Of a stretch of 64,000 bases of DNA, positions 52,695 to 61,437 are shown piece by piece. This DNA is from Paenibacillus catalpae (lineage in GTDB: Bacteria > Bacillota > Bacilli > Paenibacillales > Paenibacillaceae): contig NZ_FOMT01000009.1 of the NCBI RefSeq assembly GCF_900112695.1, positions 1 through 64,000 on the forward strand, in the 5' to 3' direction. Made by a program: the position numbers and the translations under genes. The notes beneath the pieces are model-generated. The model saw only the letters and a list, made by a program, of their open reading frames with translations. It had not been told where the DNA came from and searched no databases. Position 1 is the stretch's first letter; each line of letters begins with the position of its first letter.

Positions 52695-53063
52695 ATGGCA
52701 CGTATAGCTGGTGTAGACTTGCCGCGTGATAAACGCGTGGAAATCGCCCTGACATACATTTTCGGTATTGGCAAAACAACTTCGCAAAAAATCTTGAGCT
52801 CTGCTGGCGTTAACGCTGACACTCGTGTTCGCGATCTGACAGAAGACGAACTCGCGAAATTGCGTGAAGCAATTGACAAATCCGTTAAAGTGGAAGGCGA
52901 CCTGCGTCGTGAAATTTCGCTTAACATTAAACGCCTGATCGAGATCGGTTGCTACCGTGGTGTTCGTCACCGTCGTGGTTTGCCTGTTCGTGGTCAACGT
53001 ACGAAAACAAACGCTCGTACGCGTAAAGGTCCTCGTCGGACTGTAGCTAACAAGAAGAAATAA
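52695..53063 (+). CDS. rpsM: 30S ribosomal protein uS13
   Basis: 122-residue head protein contacting P-site tRNA. MARIAGVDLPRDKRVEIALTY (in two parts) and RGLPVRGQRTKTNARTRKG are conserved. AAGGAGGG upstream. Confidence 0.97.
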   Translation: MARIAGVDLPRDKRVEIALTYIFGIGKTTSQKILSSAGVNADTRVRDLTEDELAKLREAIDKSVKVEGDLRREISLNIKRLIEIGCYRGVRHRRGLPVRGQRTKTNARTRKGPRRTVANKKK

Positions 53064-53083
53064 TAAAGGGGTGAAATAGGGCA

Positions 53084-53479
53084 ATGGCTAAACCTAAAAA
53101 AGTCGTTCGTACAAAACGTCGTGACCGGAAAAATATTGAGTCGGGCGTAGCACACATCCGTTCGACATTCAATAACACGATCGTAACGATCACTGACCCT
53201 CATGGCAACGCAATCTCTTGGGCAAGCTCCGGTAACCTGGGCTTCAAGGGTTCGCGTAAATCCACGCCTTTCGCAGCGCAAATGGCAGCTGAAGCAGCAG
53301 CTAAAGCAGCGATGGAGCATGGCATGAAAGCTGTTGAGGTTATGGTTAAAGGTCCTGGCGCAGGCCGCGAAGCAGCGATTCGTTCGCTTCAAGCAGCTGG
53401 TCTGGAAGTTAACCTGATTAAAGACGTAACGCCAGTTCCTCACAACGGATGCCGTCCGCCGAAACGTCGTCGCGTATAG
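53084..53479 (+). CDS. rpsK: 30S ribosomal protein uS11
   Basis: 131-residue platform protein. STFNNTIVTITDPHGNAISW and the end PHNGCRPPKRRRV match. AAAGGGGTG before the ATG. Confidence 0.98.
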   Translation: MAKPKKVVRTKRRDRKNIESGVAHIRSTFNNTIVTITDPHGNAISWASSGNLGFKGSRKSTPFAAQMAAEAAAKAAMEHGMKAVEVMVKGPGAGREAAIRSLQAAGLEVNLIKDVTPVPHNGCRPPKRRRV

Positions 53480-53605
53480 TTGGATCCGCTGTGGTATCAA
53501 ATAACAACAACTTGTGAATAATGGTTGTGAAGGTTTGGCATACTACGAGGTTTGACTACACAATACGAATGGTAACGGAGCGACGTTTGAAGGAGGGTAC
53601 TATTA

Positions 53606-54550
53606 GTGATTGAGATCGAAAAGCCGAAAATCGAGACCGTAGATTTGAATGAGGATGGAACATACGGGCGTTTCGTAGTAGAACCGCTCGAGCGTGGATA
53701 TGGCACGACGCTTGGAAATTCGCTTCGCCGAATTTTGTTGTCCTCGCTGCCGGGTGCGGCAGTAACATCCGTTCAAATCGACGGAGTGCTTCACGAGTTC
53801 TCTACGGTTCCAGGAGTGATCGAGGACGTAACTGAGATCATTCTGAACTTGAAAGGCCTCTCGTTGAAAATCCACTCCGATGAAGAAAAGGTGCTGGAAA
53901 TCGACGCTGAAGGTGAAGGAATCGTTACGGCAGGGGATATTCGAGCTGACAGCGATGTCGAGATTTTGAACCCTGATCTTCACATCGCCACCTTGGCCTC
54001 CGGCGCGCGGCTCCATTTGCGAATTTTTGCCAATCGTGGACGTGGCTACGTCCAGGCGGACCGTAACAAACGGGACGATCAACCGATTGGGGTTATTCCC
54101 GTTGATTCGATTTACACGCCAATTACCCGTGTCAATTACAGCGTTGAAAATACCCGCGTTGGTCAAGTAACCAACTACGACAAGCTTACGCTTGAAGTAT
54201 GGACTGATGGCAGTATTAGACCGGAAGAGGCTGTAAGCCTTGGCGCTAAAATTTTGACCGAGCATTTGGACCTGTTCGTCGGATTGACCGATGAAGCCAA
54301 AGACGCGGAAATCATGGTCGAGAAGGAAGAGGACAAGAAAGAGAAAGTTCTTGAGATGACTATCGAAGAACTGGATCTTTCCGTGCGTTCCTACAACTGC
54401 TTGAAACGTGCAGGCATTAACACTGTTCAAGAGCTGATCACGAAATCCGAAGAGGACATGATGAAGGTTCGTAACCTGGGCCGTAAATCCCTCGAGGAAG
54501 TTCAAGAAAAGCTCGAAGAGCTTGGTCTTGGCCTTCGCATGGAAGAGTAG
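53606..54550 (+). CDS. rpoA: DNA-directed RNA polymerase subunit alpha
   Basis: 314-residue assembly subunit. The N-terminal dimerisation domain has LERGYGTTLGNSLRRILLSS, an acidic linker at about residues 229-246 follows, and the C-terminal DNA/activator-binding domain contains RAGINTVQELI and RNLGRKSLEEV. GTG start with GAAGGAGGG upstream. A 126-nt spacer separates it from rpsK. Confidence 0.98.
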   Translation: MIEIEKPKIETVDLNEDGTYGRFVVEPLERGYGTTLGNSLRRILLSSLPGAAVTSVQIDGVLHEFSTVPGVIEDVTEIILNLKGLSLKIHSDEEKVLEIDAEGEGIVTAGDIRADSDVEILNPDLHIATLASGARLHLRIFANRGRGYVQADRNKRDDQPIGVIPVDSIYTPITRVNYSVENTRVGQVTNYDKLTLEVWTDGSIRPEEAVSLGAKILTEHLDLFVGLTDEAKDAEIMVEKEEDKKEKVLEMTIEELDLSVRSYNCLKRAGINTVQELITKSEEDMMKVRNLGRKSLEEVQEKLEELGLGLRMEE

Positions 54551-54598
54551 AATCTTGAACATCTAGAACAGACTTTAGGCAAGGGAGGGGAAATCAAG

Positions 54599-54964
54599 AT
54601 GGCATATCAAAAATTGGGCCGTGACGCTAGCGCGCGGAAAGCACTTTTCCGTGATCTCGTTACTGACCTGTTCCTGTATGAGCGCATTCAAACAACAGAA
54701 GCTAAAGCGAAAGAGGTTCGTTCGATCGCTGAAAAACTGATCACGAAAGCGAAGAAGGGTGACTTGCACGCTCGTCGTCAAGTAGCTGCTTACGTTCGTC
54801 GTGAAACTGTTGACGGAGAGCAAGATGCAATCCAAAAACTGTTCTCCGAGCTGGCCACCCGTTACTCGGAACGTGCGGGCGGATACACACGGATTTTGAA
54901 ACTGGGACCTCGCCGTGGCGACGCTGCGCCTATGGTGTACCTGGAACTGGTTGACCGTGCGTAA
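54599..54964 (+). CDS. rplQ: 50S ribosomal protein bL17
   Basis: 121-residue protein near the tunnel exit. MAYQKLGRDASARKALFRDL begins the protein and GPRRGDAAPMVYLELV ends it. AAGGGAGGGG before the ATG. Last gene of the superoperon, followed by a terminator. Confidence 0.97.
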   Translation: MAYQKLGRDASARKALFRDLVTDLFLYERIQTTEAKAKEVRSIAEKLITKAKKGDLHARRQVAAYVRRETVDGEQDAIQKLFSELATRYSERAGGYTRILKLGPRRGDAAPMVYLELVDRA

Positions 54965-55016
54965 CACAAGCGTAATCGGCTCGCCGCTTAGGCGGTTGAG
55001 CTAGCGTTTCGCGGTG

Positions 55017-55050
55017 AGAAAGGGTGGACCTTTGAGGCCACCTTTTTTTA
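55017..55050 (+). terminator. Terminator of the S10-spc-alpha superoperon
   Basis: GGTGG (55023-55027) pairs with CCACC (55038-55042), extended by A-T pairs on both sides, followed by seven T. Confidence 0.85.
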
Positions 55051-55390
55051 TTGCCCTGCATTGAAGGAGTGCTACACTGGCATATTGCTGTTCTGCATAA
55101 AAGATTTTGCCTCGATCGCTGTTGTTTCCGGATTTCTTCTAACAACTCGCTTAAGCGGTTGAAATCCGGGAACAAAGGCGAACGCTTAAAAGCTTTCTGC
55201 AAGAAAGCTGCTTCGGAAGCATTCACTCGCTTCTTCGGTCAAAAACCTTTTATTCCGCGCACTCCGCCAGTGAAGCACATACTTCGTGCTAGGCAATAAA
55301 AAAATAAGGCCGAAAAGGGTTCATCCTTTTTAATTTAAGGGGATTGATTGTTAATTGCATGTCTGATTAACATACGGGAGGTGGTGAAGG
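55051..55390. other. Hairpin-rich spacer between rplQ and truA
   Basis: No gene is supported; a TTG-started frame of 82 codons (55051-55299) has no ribosome binding site. Inverted repeats are CCGGATTTC / GAAATCCGG (55128-55136, 55161-55169), AGCTTTC / GAAAGCT (55191-55209), AGCAC / GTGCT (55274-55290) and AAAAGG / CCTTTT (55313-55330). Many Firmicutes carry ecfA1-ecfA2-ecfT at this position; none is seen. Confidence 0.5.
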
Positions 55391-56137
55391 ATGAGGAATA
55401 TAGCTGTAACGGTAAGCTACGACGGGACGGACTTTAACGGGTTTCAGTCTCAGCCTTATGGACGGACCATCCAGCAAGAGATCGAGCTGGCCATCAAGAA
55501 GCTGACCGGTGAGGATCTTATCATTATCGGTTCAGGCAGAACGGATGCCGGCGTGCATGCGACGGGACAAGTATTCAACTTCTTTACGGAATCCGCGATT
55601 CCGGCAGAACGTTGGGCAATTGCTTTGAATACCCGGCTGCCGAAGGATATTGTTATTATGGATGCCTTTGAGGTACCGGAACAATTCCATTCGAGACGCT
55701 CAGCTAAACGGAAAACGTATCGCTATACGATTGATATGGGGAAATTTCCGGATGTGTTCTACCGCCGTTACGCGTTCCATCATCCAACACCGCTTAATGT
55801 CGAAGCGATGCAGCAGGGGCTCAGCTGCCTTGTGGGGGAGCATGACTTCACTTCATTTACGTCCATTCACTCGACCAAGCCGCATCATGTACGGACCATC
55901 TACGAGGCTTATTTCGAGCGCGAAGGGCAAATGCTCCATATGTATATGACAGGTAACGGATTTCTTTATAATATGATCAGAATCGTGATGGGTACGCTTC
56001 TTCATGTTGGCCACGGGAAGCTGAAGCCGGAAGATATGGCGCGCATATTGGAAGGCCGTAAACGGTCTCTAGCCGGTCCAACGGCGATGCCTCATGGTCT
56101 GATGCTTATGAAGGTTGAATATCCTGAACAAATGTAA
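55391..56137 (+). CDS. truA: tRNA pseudouridine(38-40) synthase TruA
   Basis: 248-residue pseudouridine synthase acting on the tRNA anticodon arm. The catalytic Asp lies in GSGRTDAGVHATGQV, and VSYDGTDFNGFQ and NGFLYNMIRIVMGTLL are present. GGGAGGTGGTG upstream of the ATG. Precedes rplM, the conserved order. Confidence 0.96.
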   Translation: MRNIAVTVSYDGTDFNGFQSQPYGRTIQQEIELAIKKLTGEDLIIIGSGRTDAGVHATGQVFNFFTESAIPAERWAIALNTRLPKDIVIMDAFEVPEQFHSRRSAKRKTYRYTIDMGKFPDVFYRRYAFHHPTPLNVEAMQQGLSCLVGEHDFTSFTSIHSTKPHHVRTIYEAYFEREGQMLHMYMTGNGFLYNMIRIVMGTLLHVGHGKLKPEDMARILEGRKRSLAGPTAMPHGLMLMKVEYPEQM

Positions 56138-56156
56138 ATTAACATTTAATAACTCC

Positions 56157-56185
56157 TTGATTTAGGCCATTATCTATAGTAGAAT
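56157..56185 (+). promoter_or_regulatory. Promoter of rplM-rpsI with a long leader
   Basis: TTGATT (56157-56162) and TAGAAT (56180-56185) are 17 bp apart. The leader of about 140 nt to rplM includes a GTGG / CCAC hairpin (56204-56216). It could be an L13-type autoregulatory leader; that is inference. Confidence 0.6.
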
Positions 56186-56331
56186 ATAACTTGTGCTTTC
56201 TTAGTGGCTATCCCACAGCCCCGACTGAGACTGACACAAACTTGGCATGCAACATTTGATTCAACTAACTGTAAAAACGTGAAACGTTGTTTAATAAAAT
56301 TTTAACTGTAACGGATATAAGGAGGATCTCC

Positions 56332-56769
56332 ATGCGTACTACGTATATGGCTAAGCCAAATGAAGTTGAGCGCAAATGGCACATCATTGATGCTGCAGGT
56401 AAAACGCTCGGCCGTCTGGCTACTGAAGCTGCTAGCCTGATCCGCGGCAAGCACAAACCGCAATTCACTCCTCATGTTGACACTGGCGATTTCGTTATCG
56501 TTATCAACGCTGAGAAAGTAGTTCTGACTGGCAAGAAAATGCAAAACAAAATGTACTACCGTCACTCGGGTTACTCTGGTGGTTTGAAAGTAACTCCAGC
56601 TCATGAGATGATCGCTAAAAAAGCTGACCGCGCTATCGAATTGGCAGTTCACGGCATGTTGCCAAAGACTCGTCAAGGTAACGCAATGAAACTTAGACTT
56701 AAAGCATACGCTGGTTCGGAGCATCCGCATCAAGCACAAAATCCAGAAGTTTACGAACTTCGCGGCTAA
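56332..56769 (+). CDS. rplM: 50S ribosomal protein uL13
   Basis: 145-residue early assembly protein. RTTYMAKPNEVERKWHIIDA and the region VHGMLPKTRQGNAMKLRLK (two parts) match. AAGGAGG lies 6 nt before the ATG; a frame open from 56287 is rejected. Confidence 0.98.
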   Translation: MRTTYMAKPNEVERKWHIIDAAGKTLGRLATEAASLIRGKHKPQFTPHVDTGDFVIVINAEKVVLTGKKMQNKMYYRHSGYSGGLKVTPAHEMIAKKADRAIELAVHGMLPKTRQGNAMKLRLKAYAGSEHPHQAQNPEVYELRG

Positions 56770-56787
56770 TAAGGGGAGGACAGTTTC

Positions 56788-57180
56788 ATGGCACAAGTAC
56801 AATACTATGGAACCGGTCGTCGTAAACACTCTGTTGCACGTGTACGTTTGGTGCCAGGTGAAGGACGAATCATTGTTAACAAACGCGACTTGAACGAATA
56901 TTTTGGTCTGGAAACATTGAAGCTGATCGTTAAGCAGCCATTGGTTCTGACTGAAACTTTGAACAACTACGACGTTATCGTAATCGCTAACGGCGGCGGT
57001 ATGTCTGGTCAAGCTGGCGCTATCCGCCACGGTATCTCCCGTGCTCTGCTTAAAGCAGACCCTGAGTTCCGTCCAGCTCTGAAACGTGCTGGCTTCCTGA
57101 CTCGTGACCCACGTATGAAAGAACGTAAAAAATACGGTCTTAAAGCGGCTCGTCGCGCGCCACAATTCTCGAAACGTTAA
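56788..57180 (+). CDS. rpsI: 30S ribosomal protein uS9
   Basis: 130-residue head protein whose C-terminal tail (RRAPQFSKR) touches P-site tRNA. YYGTGRRKHSVARVRLVPG at the N-terminus is typical. AGGGGAGGA before the ATG. Confidence 0.98.
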   Translation: MAQVQYYGTGRRKHSVARVRLVPGEGRIIVNKRDLNEYFGLETLKLIVKQPLVLTETLNNYDVIVIANGGGMSGQAGAIRHGISRALLKADPEFRPALKRAGFLTRDPRMKERKKYGLKAARRAPQFSKR

Positions 57181-57190
57181 TATTTTTATC

Positions 57191-57226
57191 GAACACCTTC
57201 TCCGTTATGCGGAGGAGGTGTTTTTG
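57191..57226 (+). terminator. rplM-rpsI terminator
   Basis: AACACCTTCTCCG pairs with CGGAGGAGGTGTT around a short loop, followed by TTTTT. Confidence 0.95.
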
Positions 57227-57313
57227 CGTAATAGGCAATTATGTCAGCAGCTCGGTACTCGGTTTGATGGATAAGCTCATAAAAACTTTATTTCATTTTG
57301 GTGAAAACTTTTA

Positions 57314-57342
57314 TTGAACATTTTCGCGTTAGAACGTATACT
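57314..57342 (+). promoter_or_regulatory. Promoter of cysH-sat
   Basis: TTGAAC (57314-57319) and TATACT (57337-57342) are 17 bp apart. Downstream, ACTTGGAATTAA (57365-57376) includes the GGAATT core found in CymR-type operators of Bacillus sulfur genes; that match is short and tentative. Confidence 0.7.
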
Positions 57343-57393
57343 CTTCTTAATAGCATATGAATTTACTTGGAATTAATAATGGAGGGCAAAACC

Positions 57394-58089
57394 ATGAACC
57401 TGTTCGAGAAAGAAGCGTTGGTTAAACAAAAAGCCGAAGAGCTTGAAAATGCTACGCCGGAAGAGATTTTGGCTTATGCAGTTGAAGCATTCCCCAATAT
57501 TACGTTTGCATGCAGCTTTGGCGCTGAAGACGTTGTAATCGTCGACATGCTGCAAAAGATCAGCCCAAAGACAGATATTTTTTACCTTGATACGGATTTT
57601 CACTTTAAAGAAACATACGAAACACGCGACCGCATGGTTGAACGTTATCCTGGCATTCCATTCGTTGAAGTTAAACCACTGATTACTCCTGAGGAGCAAG
57701 CTGAGAAGCATGGTGCAGAGCTTTGGAAATCTGACGCTAACGCTTGCTGCAATATCCGTAAAGTAGAGCCTCTGACAAGAATTCTGAACCAGTATGATGC
57801 ATGGATTACGGGTATCCGCCGTGATCAGGCTCCAACTCGTGCCAACGCGAAGAAAGTGGAGTATGACACGAAATTTGGACTCATTAAATTTAATCCGATT
57901 GCAGGCTGGACTACAGAAGATGTTTGGAACTACATTCGTGAGAACAACGTTATTTACAATCCGCTGCATGACCAAAACTACCCAAGTATCGGATGTGAGT
58001 ATTGCACGCGTCAAGTAATGCCTGGTGAAGACCCACGTGCAGGACGTTGGTCCGGGCAAGAGAAAACAGAATGCGGATTGCATAAATAA
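57394..58089 (+). CDS. cysH: Adenylyl-sulfate / phosphoadenylyl-sulfate reductase (CysH)
   Basis: 231-residue reductase of assimilatory sulfate reduction, making sulfite. The catalytic Cys227 is in ECGLHK at the C-terminus. Cys118-Cys119 and Cys201/Cys204 (CEYC) form the four-Cys set that binds [4Fe-4S], typical of enzymes that reduce APS directly. The ATG at 57394 follows GGAGGG; an ATT/ATG frame from 57367 is upstream of that site. Followed by sat. Confidence 0.94.
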   Translation: MNLFEKEALVKQKAEELENATPEEILAYAVEAFPNITFACSFGAEDVVIVDMLQKISPKTDIFYLDTDFHFKETYETRDRMVERYPGIPFVEVKPLITPEEQAEKHGAELWKSDANACCNIRKVEPLTRILNQYDAWITGIRRDQAPTRANAKKVEYDTKFGLIKFNPIAGWTTEDVWNYIRENNVIYNPLHDQNYPSIGCEYCTRQVMPGEDPRAGRWSGQEKTECGLHK

Positions 58090-58154
58090 AATAAGATATA
58101 AAGAATTTAGTATGCCGGCTAAGCCAACTTCACATTTTGAGGAGGCTATCAGCA

Positions 58155-59324
58155 ATGAGCCAGATTTTACCGCATGGCGGTAAGCTTGTGAATTGTCTCG
58201 CTACCGGCGAGCAGCGTGTAGCGCTTTTGAATGAAGCTAAGTCTTTGAATACGATTGTCATTAATAACTGGACTGTATCTGATCTTGACCTGATTGCCGT
58301 TGGGGCTTTCTCGCCGTTGACAGGTTTTATGAACGAATCGGATTACATCTCTGTCGTACAAAAGATGCGTCTTGCTGACGGCACGGTTTGGAGCATTCCC
58401 ATTACTCTTGCTGTAGACGAAGCGAAAGCTGCTGAACTCCAAGTTGGCACTCGTGCCGCGCTTGTTGGTGAAGATGGCGTAACTTACGCCGTTATCGATG
58501 TAGAGAGCATCTACAACGTTGATCAGAAGGTAGAAGCGGTTAACGTTTTCAAAACCGATGATCTGGAGCATCCTGGCGTTCAAAAGCTGCTTTCCCGCCC
58601 ATCCACATACATTGGTGGCGCGATTATAGTTCTGAATCGTCCAGAGCCTGAGAAATTCGGGGAGTTCTACTTCGATCCATCTGAGACACGCCGCATTTTC
58701 GCGGAAAGAGGCTGGAAAACCGTTGTTGGCTTCCAAACGCGCAACCCAGTTCACCGTGCACATGAATACATTCAAAAGACGGCAATGGAGATTGTCGACG
58801 CTTTGTTCTTGAACCCGCTAGTAGGTGAGACCAAATCCGACGACGTTCCGGCGAATGTACGGATGAAGAGCTACCTGTCCTTGCTTGAGAACTACTACCC
58901 AAGCGATCGCGTATTTCTGGGTGTATTCCCGGCGGCTATGCGTTACGCGGGTCCTCGCGAAGCGATTTTCCATGCGCTTGTACGTAAAAACTATGGCTGC
59001 AGCCATTTCATCGTTGGCCGTGACCATGCCGGTGTAGGCGACTACTACGGCACATACGAAGCACAGGAACTGCTGAAGACGATTCCCGCAGAAGATCTTG
59101 GCATTACGCCTTTGTTCTTCGAGCATAGCTTCTTCTGCAAGAAATGCGGCAACATGGCAACAACTAAAACTTGCCCGCATGGTAAAGAAGATCATTTGAC
59201 GCTGTCAGGCACGAAAGTACGCTCCTTGCTAAGAGACGGCGTTTGCCCGCCGACAGAATTCTCCCGTCCGGAAGTGGCGAAGATTCTGATCGAAGGTATG
59301 GCTGAACGGCCGGTATCTAACTAA
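58155..59324 (+). CDS. sat: Sulfate adenylyltransferase (ATP sulfurylase)
   Basis: 389-residue homo-oligomeric type. Nucleotide-binding motifs QTRNPVHRAHEY and GRDHAGVGDYYG are present, and a CxxC-C zinc-like site (CKKCGNMATTKTC) lies near the end. It activates sulfate to APS, which the CysH next to it reduces. GAGGAGG is 10 nt before the ATG at 58155. No CysC kinase is adjacent, consistent with a direct APS route. Confidence 0.96.
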   Translation: MSQILPHGGKLVNCLATGEQRVALLNEAKSLNTIVINNWTVSDLDLIAVGAFSPLTGFMNESDYISVVQKMRLADGTVWSIPITLAVDEAKAAELQVGTRAALVGEDGVTYAVIDVESIYNVDQKVEAVNVFKTDDLEHPGVQKLLSRPSTYIGGAIIVLNRPEPEKFGEFYFDPSETRRIFAERGWKTVVGFQTRNPVHRAHEYIQKTAMEIVDALFLNPLVGETKSDDVPANVRMKSYLSLLENYYPSDRVFLGVFPAAMRYAGPREAIFHALVRKNYGCSHFIVGRDHAGVGDYYGTYEAQELLKTIPAEDLGITPLFFEHSFFCKKCGNMATTKTCPHGKEDHLTLSGTKVRSLLRDGVCPPTEFSRPEVAKILIEGMAERPVSN

Positions 59325-59369
59325 GTTAACTATTTGATACGTTAAGTACACGAATTGATTGCTTGGCCA

Positions 59370-59398
59370 TCATAAACAACCATCTCGTCCCATATAAA
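59370..59398 (+). promoter_or_regulatory. Candidate sigma-E promoter of cwlD
   Basis: TCATAAA (59370-59376) fits the sigma-E -35 pattern kmATAww, and CATATAAA (59391-59398) follows after 14 bp, close to the -10 pattern CATACAHT. cwlD is known to be sporulation-expressed in Bacillus. Confidence 0.6.
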
Positions 59399-59438
59399 TG
59401 ATTAACAGATCATTTGTAGAAAGCGAGGTGGTTTTTTT

Positions 59439-60233
59439 ATGCGCCGAAAACGACTGGTCGTCTGGATGACCTATAAGGGAGCACTCCGCATTGCGGCCGG
59501 CATGGCTACGCTTGTGTTAACCTGGATATTGCTTTCCCAAGGCGGAGAGCCTGTATCTCGAACCTGGTCTTATTGGACGCTGCCTTTATCGGGGAAGACG
59601 ATTGCGATCGATGCTGGACATGGCGGTATTGACGGCGGTGCTGTTAGTAAGGAAGGTGTCGTCGAGAAGGATCTTAACCTGGCCATTGCTTTATACCTCA
59701 GAGATTATTTGCAGCAGGCAGGTGCCATTGTGCTGTTAACCAGAGAAGGGGATTATGATCTCGCGAATCAGGATACGAAGGGGTATTCGAAACGCAAGAC
59801 GGAGGATCTGATGCAGCGGGTGGCAAATATTAAAGAGAGCGAGCCAAGCCTTGTCGTCAGCATACATATGAACAGTATTCCTTCTGCGAAATGGTCAGGC
59901 GCTCAAACGTTTTTTAACCCCGCTAATCATCCGGATAATCAGGTACTGGCTACTTTTATTCAGAATGAGATCCGCCGTAACCTGGAGAATACGAGCCGGG
60001 TAGCGGTGAAGGACAAAAATAATGTTTACCTCCTGAAAGCATTGGAGAATATACCGACGGCGCTTGTAGAAGTCGGATTCCTGTCCAATCCGGGGGAAGC
60101 AGCACGGCTCGCCGATTCGAATTATCAGCGACAGGTTGCTGCCTCGATATACCAAGGCATTCTCCGGTATTCATCGGGGGAGAAGCTGAGTACCGATACG
60201 TCATCGGATCAGGAGGCGAATACGACGAATTAA
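59439..60233 (+). CDS. cwlD: N-acetylmuramoyl-L-alanine amidase CwlD
   Basis: 264-residue Amidase_3 enzyme that removes peptides from spore cortex muropeptides so that muramic-lactam can form. One N-terminal membrane segment (about residues 12-30) precedes the zinc-site motifs IDAGHGGIDGG (His), VVEKDLNLAIA (Glu), VSIHMNS (His) and ALVEVGFLSNP (catalytic Glu). AGGTGG before the ATG. Needs the deacetylase PdaA in Bacillus; a PdaB relative is encoded nearby at 63049. Confidence 0.95.
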   Translation: MRRKRLVVWMTYKGALRIAAGMATLVLTWILLSQGGEPVSRTWSYWTLPLSGKTIAIDAGHGGIDGGAVSKEGVVEKDLNLAIALYLRDYLQQAGAIVLLTREGDYDLANQDTKGYSKRKTEDLMQRVANIKESEPSLVVSIHMNSIPSAKWSGAQTFFNPANHPDNQVLATFIQNEIRRNLENTSRVAVKDKNNVYLLKALENIPTALVEVGFLSNPGEAARLADSNYQRQVAASIYQGILRYSSGEKLSTDTSSDQEANTTN

Positions 60234-60327
60234 CCTTGTCCCGCTTAATATGCTATACTCATTATAAATAAGCAGCTACAATCACGCTTACACCTACAAC
60301 TCTCTTACATAAAGGTGGGACTCATTC

Positions 60328-61428
60328 ATGTTAACACGTGAACAAGCTCTGGATGCCGTCGGTTCTGTGACGGCCCAATATAGCGCGGACACCGTTTCTG
60401 TCCGCGATGTTGTTGTGAAGGACCGTCAAGTATCGATGACGGTCCTTACAGCCAGCGAGGAGGTTCGTCCCTCGCTGGAAGCCGCGCTGCGCGAAGCGCT
60501 CGCGCGGGCTGGCGCCGAAACCGTGCATTGCCGGTTTCGTGCGCTTGAGGGCGGCGCAGGCGCAGCTGCCGCGCCGCAAGGCCAGGCTGGCGGCAAGGCG
60601 CAGCCAGCCGCAGGCCAAGGCAACGGCCCCGTACAAGGGCACGGGGCCGGGCTCGATAACCCGCTGCTCGATCCCGGCAGCGGGGTGCAGTTCATTGCCG
60701 TCGCCAGCGGCAAGGGCGGCGTCGGCAAGTCGACGGTGACCGTCAATCTCGCGGTCGCCTTAGCCCGCAAAGGCAAACGCGTCGGTATCATCGACGCGGA
60801 TATTTACGGCTTTAGCGTGCCTGATATGATGGGCATCGAGACACGGCCTGAGATCGTGAACGAACGGGTTATCCCGATCGAACGCTTTGGCGTGAAAGTC
60901 ATGTCAATGGGCTTCTTTGTTGAAGATAACAGCCCAATCGTATGGCGCGGACCGATGCTGGGCAAGATGCTCCGCAACTTCTTTGCCGAAATCGAGTGGG
61001 GCGAGCTGGATTACCTGCTGCTTGACCTTCCGCCAGGTACGGGCGATGTAGCTCTGGATGTTCATCAGATCATCCCGCAAAGCAAAGAGATCATCGTTAC
61101 GACCCCTCATGCTACAGCAGCATTTGTAGCTGCACGTGCAGGAGCGATGGCCATTAAGACCAACCATGAGATTATTGGTGTCGTCGAGAACATGTCCTAT
61201 TACAAATGCAGCAAATGCGGCGAGCCGGAGTACATCTTTGGTCGCGGCGGCGGTGCTCGTCTGGCAGAATCCCTGCATGCCGAGCTGCTTGCGCAGATTC
61301 CGCTGGGACAACCGGATAACCATATTTCCGAGCCTGATTTCTCGCCTTCGGTCTACAAAGCCGAATCCGAAACAGGCGGACTTTACCTCGATATTGCTGA
61401 GCAAGTTATTCAGAAATGCGGACGGTAA
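60328..61428 (+). CDS. salA: Mrp/NBP35-family ATPase (SalA/ApbC)
   Basis: 366-residue MinD-like P-loop protein. An N-terminal MIP18/DUF59-type domain (about residues 1-75) is joined by an Ala/Gly/Gln-rich linker (about 76-112) to the ATPase with the deviant Walker A SGKGGVGKS (127-135). CxxC at Cys294/Cys297 is the Fe-S site of the family. Roles known in relatives are Fe-S carrier (ApbC) and, in Bacillus, indirect regulation of protease genes (SalA). The linker DNA (about 60540-60700) is clearly richer in G+C than the flanks. Confidence 0.92.
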   Translation: MLTREQALDAVGSVTAQYSADTVSVRDVVVKDRQVSMTVLTASEEVRPSLEAALREALARAGAETVHCRFRALEGGAGAAAAPQGQAGGKAQPAAGQGNGPVQGHGAGLDNPLLDPGSGVQFIAVASGKGGVGKSTVTVNLAVALARKGKRVGIIDADIYGFSVPDMMGIETRPEIVNERVIPIERFGVKVMSMGFFVEDNSPIVWRGPMLGKMLRNFFAEIEWGELDYLLLDLPPGTGDVALDVHQIIPQSKEIIVTTPHATAAFVAARAGAMAIKTNHEIIGVVENMSYYKCSKCGEPEYIFGRGGGARLAESLHAELLAQIPLGQPDNHISEPDFSPSVYKAESETGGLYLDIAEQVIQKCGR

Positions 61429-61437
61429 AATAAAACG

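Noticed and set aside
55051..55299. 82-codon frame after rplQ
   Set aside because: TTG start directly behind a terminator, no ribosome binding site, and inverted repeats throughout.
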